Assembly: GCA_965263045.1 (NCBI GenBank)
Contig: CBDHGK010000041.1
Coordinates: 6,076,001 to 6,140,000, forward strand
Length of the DNA: 64,000 nt
DNA from: G963664115 sp965263045
GTDB taxonomy: Bacteria; Acidobacteriota; Terriglobia; 20CM-2-55-15
Direction of reading: 5' to 3'
How positions within the stretch are numbered: the stretch's first letter is position 1; the number at the start of each line of letters is the position of its first letter. Positions 16,664 to 26,058 of the stretch are shown here, piece by piece. A program made the position numbers and the translations under genes. Below the pieces are notes generated by a model. The model did not search any database. It was not told the DNA's origin and saw only the letters and a list, made by a program, of their open reading frames with translations.

Positions 16664-18928
16664 TTAGTTCTCCTTATTCACATTGATGGTGATGGACACT
16701 CCGCCAGCGCTGCCCCGTTTTTCGGTTTCGAACGACGAAAAGGAAGCGGGTTGGCCATCACCGGGCCGATTCTGCGGTCGCATCTCGAAGGAACGACCGA
16801 TACCACCGTCTACATCTGCAATTCGACTGAACGATCCCGGAACGACGCGGTCGGTCAATTCAGAAACGTCGGCGATTGCCTGGCCGGCGTCCGCGGGCGA
16901 GAGCAACGGAATATTCTCCGGTGGGCCCTCCTCGACTGAGAACGTCCGGGCAACAGCGGGTTGGTTGGCGTCAGATGGAATCGATATCAGCTGTTGCGGA
17001 TACACGTAGCACTGGATCCTGTCGAGCTGCCAGCCTTGGTCCCCTTGCCCGAGTTCGGCGAAATTGGTCGTATAGAAGTGGTCGCCAACGCTCGGATTCC
17101 AGTACCCGTAGAGCGGCAGGCTTCCCGCAGCGGGTTGCGACTGAACGTAGCACTGGATTCCGTCAAGCTGCCAGCCACAGCTTCCCTGCCCGAGTTCGCC
17201 GAAATCCGTCGTATAGAAGTGGTCGCCAATGCCCGGGTTCCAGTAACGGTAGAGAGGAAATGTGCCGGGATGAGCGGTCGAAAAGACGTAGCACTGGACC
17301 CCATCGAGCTGCCAGCCATAGCGGCCCTGCCCGAGTTCGCCGAAATCCGTCGTATAGAAGTGGTCGCCAATGCTCGGATTCCAGTATCGGTACAGTGGGG
17401 CCAGGCTATGCTGGGTACCACCACCGCCCGGCAATCCCTGAATCATCTCATGCAAGTTCGGTCGATTCCCAATCCGTTCGGTCCGTGGGCGGCCCGGAGC
17501 GTCGGTTTGCCCCGATCCGGTCGCACGCAACATCGCCCGCATCTGGGCGGGGGTATGGAGCGGTTGACTCCGAGCCCGTAAAATTCCCTGCACGGAGCCC
17601 AGCGCACCCACAACGATCGGTGAAGCACTCGATGTCCCACTGAATCGATCGGTGTACCAGAGATCTTCGTTGCTCCCGCCCTGCAGGTCGCCATAACCAC
17701 ATGTGGTGACTTCGCGGCCCCAGGCCTGGGCGTCGACAAGCGCCCCAAAATTCGAAAAGCCCAACCGGGAGCGATCCGGCCCGTGATCACGCCCGTGAGT
17801 GCCGGGCGGAGGAGCGCCGGCACCCACCACGACCGCTCCAGAATCGCGATTGCTGCGGTTAAAAGGGTTCGTCCAGTTTGCCGGAAATCCGGTCCCTGGC
17901 TGACTGTATATGGCGTCGTCGAGATCTTCCGCACCATTGCCGGCGGCTTCGACCACGACCACACCGCGTTGCGCGGTCGCAAACCGGATTGCTGCAAAAT
18001 CGTCGGGCCACCATTCGACCGCGATGTACCCGCGTTGATCCGACCGACTCTGATGACTGAACCGGGGTCCGGGACGGTGGAGTTCAAGCAGAATGATGTC
18101 TCCGGGACCCAGTGCCATGGCGGCCTGACTTATCGCCCGGGCCGTTCCGAGTCCGAATACCGAAATCGCACGCGTATTGGCGTCAGGACATATCCCGGTC
18201 ACGCCGATGCCGTTGCTGTCCCCACCGAACTCTCCGATGACGGCCGTCCCGTGGTTCCGCCAGCCAATATCGACCGACGGCGTGCCGCCGATCACGCCAC
18301 CCTGGCTTTGCACGAGGTCTTCGTGTGTAAATCGCCATGCCCCTTCGATGTCGATGATGCGAATCCCCGCGCCGCCCCCACCCGTTAACGTCCACGCAAA
18401 TCGGGCATCGATGCCGGCCGGCGCCGCGTCAAGGTAAATCTGACGTGGAGTAAGATCCGGCGAGGCTGGCGGTGCGTCTTCAGGGGACGGAACAATGGCG
18501 TCCATCTCAGCGCCCGCCGGCATCTCCGCGGGCGGTTTCACGTAGGCCGCCTCAATCGCGTCCTGTTCGGCGAACTGCGCTGCAAGGTCGTCCAGACGGT
18601 CATCCGCTGCAGTGACCGTGTAAAACACGGACAAATCCAGCGCGGGTCCGCCCTCCCGAGTCACAGTGTGTGAAAGCGCTCGAAGTCGCTCTTCCGATGC
18701 TCCAAACAACGACGTCAGCCGGGCGTTGGCCGCCGACAGAATCCCCGCGATTGGTGAGACGTCAAAGCCGGTGACTGACGCCACCCGTGTTGTGGATGCG
18801 CGCAATCCGACCTCCGCGTTGGCGATCACAATCAGCTCCCGCCCCGGATTGAGGCGCCGGTCCTTGTCGGCGTCGTTCTGCTGCTCTCGACTCACCTTTC
18901 TCGGTCGGGTTGTGCGTTTCTTGGCCAA
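16664..18928 (-). CDS. Subtilisin-like serine protease (S8) with three C-terminal WxLD-type repeats
   Basis: 754 residues from a TTG at 18928 that has a GGGGGG ribosome site six bases upstream; the longer frame to 18979 begins in unlikely sequence. Layout: a basic N-terminus without obvious signal peptide, a pro-region (about 30-140), the catalytic domain with D193 (RIIDIEGA), H226 (RNHGTAVIGE), oxyanion N331 (EAAGNG) and S433 (SGTSSASP). Three tandem repeats of about 47 residues follow, each built as PLYRYWNPxIGDHFYTT...ELGQG...GWQLDGxQCYV, the DUF5648-type module seen at the ends of secreted hydrolases. The absence of a signal peptide is odd for this architecture. A free copy of its pro-region domain is encoded convergently next door. 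Confidence 0.88.
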   Translation of the reverse strand: MAKKRTTRPRKVSREQQNDADKDRRLNPGRELIVIANAEVGLRASTTRVASVTGFDVSPIAGILSAANARLTSLFGASEERLRALSHTVTREGGPALDLSVFYTVTAADDRLDDLAAQFAEQDAIEAAYVKPPAEMPAGAEMDAIVPSPEDAPPASPDLTPRQIYLDAAPAGIDARFAWTLTGGGGAGIRIIDIEGAWRFTHEDLVQSQGGVIGGTPSVDIGWRNHGTAVIGEFGGDSNGIGVTGICPDANTRAISVFGLGTARAISQAAMALGPGDIILLELHRPGPRFSHQSRSDQRGYIAVEWWPDDFAAIRFATAQRGVVVVEAAGNGAEDLDDAIYSQPGTGFPANWTNPFNRSNRDSGAVVVGAGAPPPGTHGRDHGPDRSRLGFSNFGALVDAQAWGREVTTCGYGDLQGGSNEDLWYTDRFSGTSSASPIVVGALGSVQGILRARSQPLHTPAQMRAMLRATGSGQTDAPGRPRTERIGNRPNLHEMIQGLPGGGGTQHSLAPLYRYWNPSIGDHFYTTDFGELGQGRYGWQLDGVQCYVFSTAHPGTFPLYRYWNPGIGDHFYTTDFGELGQGSCGWQLDGIQCYVQSQPAAGSLPLYGYWNPSVGDHFYTTNFAELGQGDQGWQLDRIQCYVYPQQLISIPSDANQPAVARTFSVEEGPPENIPLLSPADAGQAIADVSELTDRVVPGSFSRIADVDGGIGRSFEMRPQNRPGDGQPASFSSFETEKRGSAGGVSITINVNKEN

Positions 18929-19177
18929 TTCAAACCCCCCATCTGGATTCAGACATGCGTGTTTACAGCATCGCGGCACCCGCTTGGGTGCCTTCGCTCC
19001 GGCAGCCTAACATGAAGCCCAGACGATTTGTACGCGCAAACCTTGTGCCAACAGATGGGTTCGCGAACTGGGTTACAGGGGAGGATCGAATTCTGCCAAC
19101 GGGATCACTTGAACAGACTTTTGGAGGCTGGTCGCATTCCAGTCTGGATCGAGGTCAAGCCGTAAGCAGCGAGAGAC

Positions 19178-19212
19178 GCTGTCGGGTTCACGATTTTCGT
19201 GAACCCGACAGC
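19178..19212. terminator. Perfect 16-bp stem with TTT loop
   Basis: GCTGTCGGGTTCACGA, three T bases, then its exact complement. It lies 46 bp beyond the stop of the BON-domain gene (minus strand), where a terminator is expected, but there is no T-run on either strand after the stem. It could be a factor-independent terminator of weak type, an RNA-stabilising 3' end, or a mobile palindromic element. Confidence 0.5.
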
Positions 19213-19257
19213 ACCTCCGCGACGCCCGGCGGATGGTCCGCTCGACCCTGTATTCGA

Positions 19258-19836
19258 CTAGATATTTTCGACTTGCAGATTGTTGACCACTGATAATGCG
19301 AGGGTCTGGCGCCGTACGACCGATGCTGCCAGTGCTTTGTCCAGTGAGGTTCTGACGACGCCTTCCAGTCGAATCCTTCCGTTCTCAACGATGACGTGAA
19401 TCCCGGGTCGCGATTGGCGCATCAAGGGCTGTAGCGCCGTGGTATTGGATATTGCCCGGGCGGCCGCCAGGCGCATGTCGTCGTCAAACTGCGACAGCGG
19501 CAGGACATCGAGTCTGTTCTCAACACGGCCCACGCCCGCAACGCGAGCGGCGATTTTCTCGTAGTCGCTTCTGTACAGGGGTTCGCGGACGGAACCGTCC
19601 AGGGTCACGACACTGTTTTCCACACTCACCCAGTCGTATATGGCAAAACGCGAGTAACGACGGATCGAACTCATGACCTGTTCGGCCAGTTGCTGGTCCC
19701 CGGAAGTCTGCGCCGTGTAGGCGAACGGGGTCTCAACCGAATCATCCGGAGCCCCTGCGAATACACTTGCCGAAATCAACGCAATTCCGGCAACTGCCGG
19801 AAGCAACAGTCGGGTCAAGCCAATTGAATGTCTCAT
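19258..19836 (-). CDS. Periplasmic BON-domain protein (OsmY-like)
   Basis: 192 residues from the ATG at 19836, chosen because AAGGAG lies eight bases upstream and a signal peptide (MRHSIGLTRLLLPAVAGIALISASVFA) follows directly. Two BON domains are visible: about 55-120 (QQLAEQVMSSIRRYSRFAIYDWVSVENSVVTLDGSV...ENRLDVLP) and about 125-190 (LAAARAISN...VIVENGRIRLEGVV...VVNNLQVENI). BON domains bind phospholipid or envelope surfaces; OsmY-type proteins support envelope integrity under stress. It is a single gene followed by a strong hairpin at 19178-19212. Confidence 0.85.
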   Translation of the reverse strand: MRHSIGLTRLLLPAVAGIALISASVFAGAPDDSVETPFAYTAQTSGDQQLAEQVMSSIRRYSRFAIYDWVSVENSVVTLDGSVREPLYRSDYEKIAARVAGVGRVENRLDVLPLSQFDDDMRLAAARAISNTTALQPLMRQSRPGIHVIVENGRIRLEGVVRTSLDKALAASVVRRQTLALSVVNNLQVENI

Positions 19837-20183
19837 CGTCACAAGCTCCTTTTCTGTTTGAATATCAATTTTTTTCACACCCAGTCTTTGACGCTGGCGA
19901 GGGCCGTGCGTGAGCACGCGCGGCAAACTGTGAGGGGGTCAACCTCACCCGTTGAGGCGGTCACCTTGATCTTGTGAGGGCGTCAACCTCTGACCGGGCT
20001 TCACCGGCTCTGGGCGCACACGGGCCTGGAGTCGGCGATACAGCGCAGCATTGATGAATAAAGCTACAAGAAGAGCGCCCCGAGCCGATGGTACCTGGCG
20101 CTCTCGGGAATCAGTTCGATCGGATTCGACTTTCAAGACCTGCTACAATCCCCTGCCTTGCAGGTCGCCCCGGGGGCGATGCT
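19837..20183. other. Intergenic stretch between bshA and the BON gene
   Basis: No credible gene. Two imperfect direct copies of TGAGGG(G/C)GTCAACCTC occur around 19931-19946 and 19975-19991, separated by about 44 bp. They could be binding sites or relics of a duplication. The region holds the start side of the BON gene and the downstream end of bshA. Confidence 0.5.
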
Positions 20184-21308
20184 TCACGATGCCGTGGAAA
20201 TGGTCTTCGTGTAGAGTTCGGCGTAACGGTTCACGATCTTTTCGTGGCAGAAATCGCGCTGCGCATGATCGCGGCCGGAGCGACCCATCTTCCGGCGGAG
20301 TTCGCTGTCTTCGAGGAGCTCGGCCGCGGCCGCGGCCATAGACTCGGTATCGCCCACATCGAATAGGAAGCCGTCCGAGCCATGTTCAACGACTTCGCTG
20401 ACGCCTCCCACCCGGGTCGCGATTACGGGAACCTCCGATGCCATAGCCTCGAGGGCAACCAATCCGAACGATTCCTGTTCGCTGGGTAACACCAGGATGT
20501 CTGAGATCGACAACAGCTGTTCCATGTCCGCACTCTTTCCCAGAAAGAGCACATCGCGCTCAATGCCATGGACCTCGGCCAGCCATTCTGCGTTGGGGCG
20601 CTCCGGGCCGTCCCCGACCATCAGGAGTTTTGCCTTTTGATTCCGTCGCAGGCGGCTGAACAGCTCTATGACGTCACTGGTCCGCTTGACGGGCCTGAAG
20701 TTCGATATGTGGATCACCACACCTTCATCTTCGGCAGCAAAGCGCGCGCGAAACTTCGAGTCGGACGATTTCCGAAAGACATCGCAGTTGACGAAGTTCG
20801 GAATGACCTCTATCTCGCGCCGGGTGCCGAACTCCCGAACAGTGGTCTCTTTCAGGTATTCGGAAACCGCCGTCACAGCATCACTCTCTTCAATTCCGAA
20901 GCGTGTGATCGGCAAATAGGACCGGTCGTTCCCCACCAGCGTAATGTCGGTCCCATGGAGCGTCGTCACAAACGGAATCTCTCTTCCGGTCGACATCTTC
21001 TTCGCAAGAAAAGCACTGATCGAGTGCGGAATCGCGTAGTGCACGTGCAGGATATCCAACTGCGACCGGCTCACCACTTCCGCCATTTTCGTCGCCAGGA
21101 CGAGATCGTAGGGTGGATACTCGAAGAGCGGATACGACAGAACCTCGACTTCATGAAAGTGAATCCGATCGCTCGCCTTCAGGCGAATCGGCAGCGCGTA
21201 GCTGATGAAGTGGACCTCATGGCCGAGCCCCGCCAGTTCCCTGCCCAGTTCTGTACCCACCACTCCGCTGCCGCCGTAGGTGGGATAACAGGTGATTCCA
21301 ATTTTCAT
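20184..21308 (-). CDS. bshA: N-acetyl-alpha-D-glucosaminyl L-malate synthase BshA
   Basis: A 374-residue GT4 glycosyltransferase starting MKIGITCYPTYGGSGVVGTELGRELA, the hallmark N-terminus of BshA, with YPLFEYPPYDLVLATKM and HVHYAIPHSISAFLAK. The nucleotide-sugar E-x7-E motif is SEQESFGLVALEAM near residue 285. It transfers GlcNAc from UDP-GlcNAc to L-malate, the first step of bacillithiol synthesis. bshC lies immediately upstream with a 19-bp gap, so the two are probably co-transcribed. bshB, the deacetylase, is not in the window. Confidence 0.95.
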   Translation of the reverse strand: MKIGITCYPTYGGSGVVGTELGRELAGLGHEVHFISYALPIRLKASDRIHFHEVEVLSYPLFEYPPYDLVLATKMAEVVSRSQLDILHVHYAIPHSISAFLAKKMSTGREIPFVTTLHGTDITLVGNDRSYLPITRFGIEESDAVTAVSEYLKETTVREFGTRREIEVIPNFVNCDVFRKSSDSKFRARFAAEDEGVVIHISNFRPVKRTSDVIELFSRLRRNQKAKLLMVGDGPERPNAEWLAEVHGIERDVLFLGKSADMEQLLSISDILVLPSEQESFGLVALEAMASEVPVIATRVGGVSEVVEHGSDGFLFDVGDTESMAAAAAELLEDSELRRKMGRSGRDHAQRDFCHEKIVNRYAELYTKTISTAS

Positions 21309-21327
21309 ATTCCGCCTGACGGTCCGT

Positions 21328-22860
21328 TTAGAGTTCTATGACCTGATGGACTTCCCCATTGAGTTCCAGAGCTCGATCCATCATCGGAATCAGATTCAAT
21401 CCGTACCGGCCGAGGAACGACGTCACATTGACCACACGTTCCTGGAGTTTGTGCTCGGGAAACAAACGTGAGGTCAGCATATTCAGATGCCGGTCAAGGA
21501 CTTCGTCCCGTCGTGATTCACCCTTCACGAATCGCGAATGCAGTGTATCGACCTGGTGCATGATTTTCTGGATGGCGTTGTCCAAAGCCCCACCCAACGT
21601 GGGATCCACTCCGTCCATAACCGGGCGCAGACGGGCCATTTCATCGGAAATGTGTTGGCGCACTTCATTGAAGACACCCGTTCCGGAACCGGCAGCGACC
21701 GCGCCCATTCGCAGTCGATCGATGCCCTGAAAGACATCGTCGATACTGAACCGGTATTTCTTCAGAATACGCGCAACTGGAGGCTCGACGATGGTTGCCG
21801 TAATCCTTGGAAAGATTGGGGGCATCGGCTTTCCGATGAGCTCATAAACCGATCCCGACTGAGCCAGGTAGGCGATCTCCGCGGGCCCACCCACGTAAGC
21901 AGTGGTCGGGAACAATGAATCTTGCACCAGTGGCCGAAGGAGGACGTTCGGGCTCAAGTCCGCAGCCGCCACACCGTCGGCTGGCCTCCATGGCACCCTA
22001 GTCTGGCCGCGCAAGGCGAACAGGCCCGTGAAGCTCTCATCGACCCGCACCTGCTGGGGGTACCCTGCCTCGGCGATCAGTCGGTCCCGCGTCAGAAGCG
22101 CGGCGCGCACCTCTGTCGCCCGACTCGCCAACGTCCCCAGGGCCTCCTTTGCAAGGTCCCGCAAACCCGCATCGAGGGGATCCGCCAGTATCAACCCGGA
22201 ACCCCTGAACAGACGGCCCATCATCCGTGCGTAGGCATCCACCGGAGACACGTCCGGACAATAGGCATCTTCGATAACGGATCGAAGCTCGGATTGAAAC
22301 TCCGACGGCGGGAGGAACCGGTAACACGCCTCGATCGCATCTTGCACCGAAGGTCCAAAACGGAGCCATCCGACCGGTGTCGAGGCCCCGTTACCGAGTT
22401 GGGCCCGGACCGTCTCGAATGATGAGTCCGCGCTCAGAATACCGGCCCATTCGATCTCCTCGTGATCGTGATCTTCTGCGGCGATCCAGAACACAGGGAC
22501 AGCCTCGATACCGCGTTCAGAGAGCGCCCGGGCAAGCTTGACGGCAGTCAGGGCTTTCAGAATCGAATACATCGGACCGGTGAAGAGGCCGGCCTGCTGT
22601 CCGGTCACAACGGCCACAGCTCCTGACTGAAGACGCTCAATCGAGCTCATGTCCAGACCCCAACGCTGGTGCTGCGCTTTCAGCGCCTCAGCCAGACGGT
22701 CCCGCCGGGCGGCGTCGATGGGGGCGGACTCGCCTGCAAAGGCCGCCACAGCGTCCAATGAGTGATCATGCGGATAGAACGGACGGGCGCGATCTGAACC
22801 ATGAATGTAGTCCAGAAACAGCGGTGATACGACGGGCATCGCTTCAAGCGGGAGGTGCAT
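21328..22860 (-). CDS. bshC: Bacillithiol synthase (cysteine-adding enzyme) BshC
   Basis: 510 residues, within the family's usual length. Recognisable blocks are the N-terminus (PLEAMPVVSPLFLDYIHG), AVAVVTGQQAGLFTGPMYSILKALTAVKLAR with the HIGH-like nucleotide fold, PVFWIAAEDHDHEEIEWA, and AYVGGPAEIAYLAQSG. It joins cysteine to GlcN-malate, the last step of bacillithiol synthesis. It is the first gene of a bshC-bshA pair. Together with the DinB-type protein at 37434 it indicates that the cell uses bacillithiol rather than, or besides, glutathione. Confidence 0.94.
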   Translation of the reverse strand: MHLPLEAMPVVSPLFLDYIHGSDRARPFYPHDHSLDAVAAFAGESAPIDAARRDRLAEALKAQHQRWGLDMSSIERLQSGAVAVVTGQQAGLFTGPMYSILKALTAVKLARALSERGIEAVPVFWIAAEDHDHEEIEWAGILSADSSFETVRAQLGNGASTPVGWLRFGPSVQDAIEACYRFLPPSEFQSELRSVIEDAYCPDVSPVDAYARMMGRLFRGSGLILADPLDAGLRDLAKEALGTLASRATEVRAALLTRDRLIAEAGYPQQVRVDESFTGLFALRGQTRVPWRPADGVAAADLSPNVLLRPLVQDSLFPTTAYVGGPAEIAYLAQSGSVYELIGKPMPPIFPRITATIVEPPVARILKKYRFSIDDVFQGIDRLRMGAVAAGSGTGVFNEVRQHISDEMARLRPVMDGVDPTLGGALDNAIQKIMHQVDTLHSRFVKGESRRDEVLDRHLNMLTSRLFPEHKLQERVVNVTSFLGRYGLNLIPMMDRALELNGEVHQVIEL

Positions 22861-23008
22861 ATGGCGTTATGTCATTTCACTTGAGCTGCTTACGCCCTTG
22901 TGGCGTGGACACCCAATCATACCGCACATATGGCTCGTGATTCATTTAGAGGGTAACTAGAGAGTAATTTGGAGGCCCTGCACGCAGCCCTCGAGCCTTC
23001 TGCAAGAG

Positions 23009-23731
23009 CTAAACCATTCGCTTGAGGTAAACTCCCAGCCCTTCGATGCCGGCAGCCACGCCATCTGCGTCCTGACCGGGCGACGGCTTGCGGATGTCTT
23101 CTTCGACACGAGCCAGGCTGGGAAGCGCTTCAAATCTGATATCGATGCCGTTCAGCCCGCGTCTCGCTCCGGTTATCGCCCGGTAGTGACTGACGAGCCT
23201 CAGTGCGGGGTAGTAAAACAATACGTTTGGACCCGGAATGGGCACCAGAACCCAGAAAAACATGGCGGCGAGGGTCGTCAGAGCCCCATCAACGATCAGC
23301 CACGCTGTGTGCTTGACGATCTGCGTGCGCAGTAGATCCCGAAATTGTGAATCTGGATCCGTACTGGGAGCGTGCAGGACACGCAGGGAGCGCGGGCGGT
23401 TGAGCGCTTTGATCATCCGTTCGAGAGGGTCGATTCGATCTTCAAGGCGCTGATAGTATCGATAGCCCGTCCGTGTGACGCGACCGACCCACCGGATCAC
23501 CGGGTTTCTGTTCCTCGTCAATCGGCGAATAAACCTCAGAAACAGGCTGTTTTCCGTGGCGGTACACAGATCGAGTGAAGTGCGAGGCAAGAACAGTGTG
23601 GTGCGTCGCCGTGCGGTGCGGATCATGTACAGATCGACCCGCGGCGATTCAGAAGCATCCAGAGGAGACGTCAACGCTCCCTCCTGCTCGCTCACCTCCA
23701 ACACCGTGTCCCTTGGCACCTGGCGACCCAT
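23009..23731 (-). CDS. Mitochondrial K+/H+ exchange-related (Mit_KHE1-like) protein
   Basis: 240 residues. The region around 160-190, VDGALTTLAAMFFWVLVPIPGPNVLFYYPALRLVSHYRA and the following ITGARRGLNG, is the conserved hydrophobic signature of the family related to the yeast mitochondrial K+/H+ exchange component. Bacterial members are of unknown role; ion homeostasis is only an inference from the family name. The N-terminal 30 residues are weakly conserved, so the true start may be the methionine at about residue 36, before IRTARRRTTLFLPR. It is flanked by bshC and thiE, with about 150 and 255 bp of apparently empty DNA. Confidence 0.65.
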   Translation of the reverse strand: MGRQVPRDTVLEVSEQEGALTSPLDASESPRVDLYMIRTARRRTTLFLPRTSLDLCTATENSLFLRFIRRLTRNRNPVIRWVGRVTRTGYRYYQRLEDRIDPLERMIKALNRPRSLRVLHAPSTDPDSQFRDLLRTQIVKHTAWLIVDGALTTLAAMFFWVLVPIPGPNVLFYYPALRLVSHYRAITGARRGLNGIDIRFEALPSLARVEEDIRKPSPGQDADGVAAGIEGLGVYLKRMV

Positions 23732-23986
23732 CCTCTCGTCACGAATGACCGTAGCATGCGTTATGCGTCTCTACAGTTTACGCAAATCCGGGCTCCTGAA
23801 CCACCGTATCCTCATACACCAGATAGACGGATTCGATCTGATTTCGGCATCAGCAGCCGCTATCCGAAATTTGGAGCCAATCGGTGTCGTCCGGGTGCGA
23901 TCCGATCAACTTCTTACTCTGGACGCAGGGACTTGCGGCCTTGTCCGCTCTGTCGGCGACCAACTCGAGTCAGGTATCACCCGGGT

Positions 23987-24664
23987 TCAATCGTCCGACG
24001 CACTTCTGGCCGTACCCACCCACAGGCTCCGGTCCGCACCCTGCTCGACGCCATCGATCACGGCCAGTCGTTCCATAAACTTCTCGGTCCGCGATTCAAT
24101 CGACCCAAGACCGATCAGATCTGATATCACGGCGACCGCACTCGCCCCGGCAGCGAATACCTCGTTCAGGTGTTCCAGCCGGATCCCCCCGATGGCCACA
24201 ACCGGTAAGTCGGTGGCTTCACAGATTTCAGCCAGACGCTCCAGCCCAAGTACGGGGGCTGGCTGCTCTTTTGTGGACGTCTCAAAAACAGGTCCAACAG
24301 CAATATAGTCCACCACATCGGTCCCCATAGCGCTGGCCTGGGATCTGTTGTGCGTTGAAACTCCCACAATGCCGTGTCCGAGGGCTTTCCGAGCCAACGC
24401 TGGATCCAGATCGGCCTGACCGACATGCACACCCCCTGCACCGGCGATTCTGGCAACATCGGCACGATCGTTAACGATGACGACACCATTGGCGGGAGCC
24501 TCGTCCACGATCCGAACGGCTTGTTCCAGCAGTTGCCCAGATGACGCTGTCTTGTTTCGAATTTGTACAAGTTGGGCACCACCTTTGAAGAGACGGCGCG
24601 AGATTTCAACCGGATCGCCGAAGGCTGCATCCGCAATGGCATACAGCGCCGACAGCCGATTCAT
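23987..24664 (-). CDS. thiE: Thiamine-phosphate synthase ThiE
   Basis: 225 residues with the TIM-barrel signatures of ThiE: LFKGGAQLVQIRNK, VIVNDRADVARIAGAGGVHVGQ, DYIAVGPVFETSTK and PVVAIGGIRLEHLNEVFAAGASAVAVISDL. It condenses HMP pyrophosphate with the thiazole phosphate to form thiamine monophosphate in the cytoplasm. The start codon overlaps the accC stop by 4 bp, so it is translationally coupled to accC and ends the pil-acc run. The conserved S/T after GPVF is present. No other thiamine gene is nearby, and no TPP riboswitch was seen ahead of it. Confidence 0.92.
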   Translation of the reverse strand: MNRLSALYAIADAAFGDPVEISRRLFKGGAQLVQIRNKTASSGQLLEQAVRIVDEAPANGVVIVNDRADVARIAGAGGVHVGQADLDPALARKALGHGIVGVSTHNRSQASAMGTDVVDYIAVGPVFETSTKEQPAPVLGLERLAEICEATDLPVVAIGGIRLEHLNEVFAAGASAVAVISDLIGLGSIESRTEKFMERLAVIDGVEQGADRSLWVGTARSASDD

Positions 24665-26031
24665 GCAGCACCCCCAGCCTCGGCGCCGGGATCAAGGACA
24701 CCGGACTGTTCGAGAAAAGCAGTGGATATGTCCCCGGCCTTGAAACGAGGATCAGCCAGGATTTTCAGATGGAGGGGTATCGTCGTTCGTATGCCTTCGA
24801 CGATAAACGTCCTCAATGCCCGATCCATCCGGCGAAGCGCTTCGTCCCGCGTTGCGCCAAGCGCAATCACCTTCGCCACCAGCGAGTCGTAGTAGGGCGG
24901 CACCACGTACTCGGCGTATGCGGCCGTATCCACCCGTACACCGGGACCGCCCGGAGTGTGCCACGCGCCTATCTTTCCCGGAGAGGGGCGGTGCGTAAAA
25001 GGGTCCTCGGCGTTGATGCGGCATTCGATCGCGTGTCCCTTGAAATGAATATCCTCCTGACGGTGGGGCAAGACCTCGCCGGCGGCAATCAGGATCTGAT
25101 CGCGGATCAAATCGACACCCGTAACGATTTCAGTCACAGCGTGCTCAACCTGAATCCGCGTGTTCATCTCCATAAAATAGAAATTCATGTCTCCGTCGAC
25201 GAGAAACTCCATCGTCCCGACGCTTGTGTAGCCGAGCTCCTGAACAGCAGCTACAATGCGCGACCCCATCTTGAGGCGAAGTGCATCGTCCACGACGACA
25301 GACGGTGCCTCTTCCATCAATTTCTGGTGCCGGCGCTGGATCGAACACTCTCTCTCGCCAAGATGAATCGCATTACCGAATTCGTCGGCCAGAATCTGAA
25401 ACTCAATGTGGCGGGCCTTTTCTACAAACTTCTCCACATAGCACTCCGCCGAGCCAAAGGCCGCCAGAGCCTCTGCCCGTGCCGTTCCGAGTGACCCTGG
25501 AAGCTGGGAAGGCTCTGTAACAATCCGCATTCCCCGACCGCCGCCGCCGGCCACCGCTTTGATAATCAGGGGATAGCCGATCTCTCGTGCAATGGCCAGC
25601 GCCTGGTCGGAATCCCCGACCGGGTCCGAGCTTCCCGGCAGTACCTCCAGGCCAATCCGGGAGATTGCCGACCGCGCGCGCGCCTTGTTCCCCATCATTC
25701 GGATATTGGACGGAGAAGGACCAATAAACTTGATCCCGCAGTCCTCACACACCTCGGCAAAGTGGGCATCTTCGGCCAGAAACCCGTAACCCGGATGTAT
25801 TGCGTCGGCGTTGGAAATCTCAGCGGCGCTGATCACACGGGGAATATTGAGATAACTTTCTGCGCTGCGAGGGGGCCCGATGCACACAGCCTCATCGGCA
25901 AATCGCACATGCAGGGCATCCCGATCCGCCTCGGAGTAGACAGCGACCGTAGCGAGACCGAGTTCCTTGCATGCAAACATGACCCGGAGCGCGATTTCCC
26001 CTCTGTTTGCAATCAGTACTTTCCTGAACAT
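24661..26031 (-). CDS. accC: Biotin carboxylase subunit of acetyl-CoA carboxylase
   Basis: 456 residues with classic AccC features: MFRKVLIANRGEIALRVMFACKELG, the ATP-grasp glycine loop KAVAGGGGRGMRIV, the catalytic EMNTRIQVEHAVTE, and the C-terminal GTRDEALRRMDRAL-type segment (here GATRDEALRRM). It carboxylates the biotin of AccB using bicarbonate and ATP. It lies 27 bp after accB and overlaps thiE. Only the biotin carboxylase and carrier subunits are encoded here; the carboxyltransferase subunits must be elsewhere. Confidence 0.96.
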   Translation of the reverse strand: MFRKVLIANRGEIALRVMFACKELGLATVAVYSEADRDALHVRFADEAVCIGPPRSAESYLNIPRVISAAEISNADAIHPGYGFLAEDAHFAEVCEDCGIKFIGPSPSNIRMMGNKARARSAISRIGLEVLPGSSDPVGDSDQALAIAREIGYPLIIKAVAGGGGRGMRIVTEPSQLPGSLGTARAEALAAFGSAECYVEKFVEKARHIEFQILADEFGNAIHLGERECSIQRRHQKLMEEAPSVVVDDALRLKMGSRIVAAVQELGYTSVGTMEFLVDGDMNFYFMEMNTRIQVEHAVTEIVTGVDLIRDQILIAAGEVLPHRQEDIHFKGHAIECRINAEDPFTHRPSPGKIGAWHTPGGPGVRVDTAAYAEYVVPPYYDSLVAKVIALGATRDEALRRMDRALRTFIVEGIRTTIPLHLKILADPRFKAGDISTAFLEQSGVLDPGAEAGGAA

Positions 26032-26058
26032 CGGAATTGGAGACCTCAGATCAGACGA

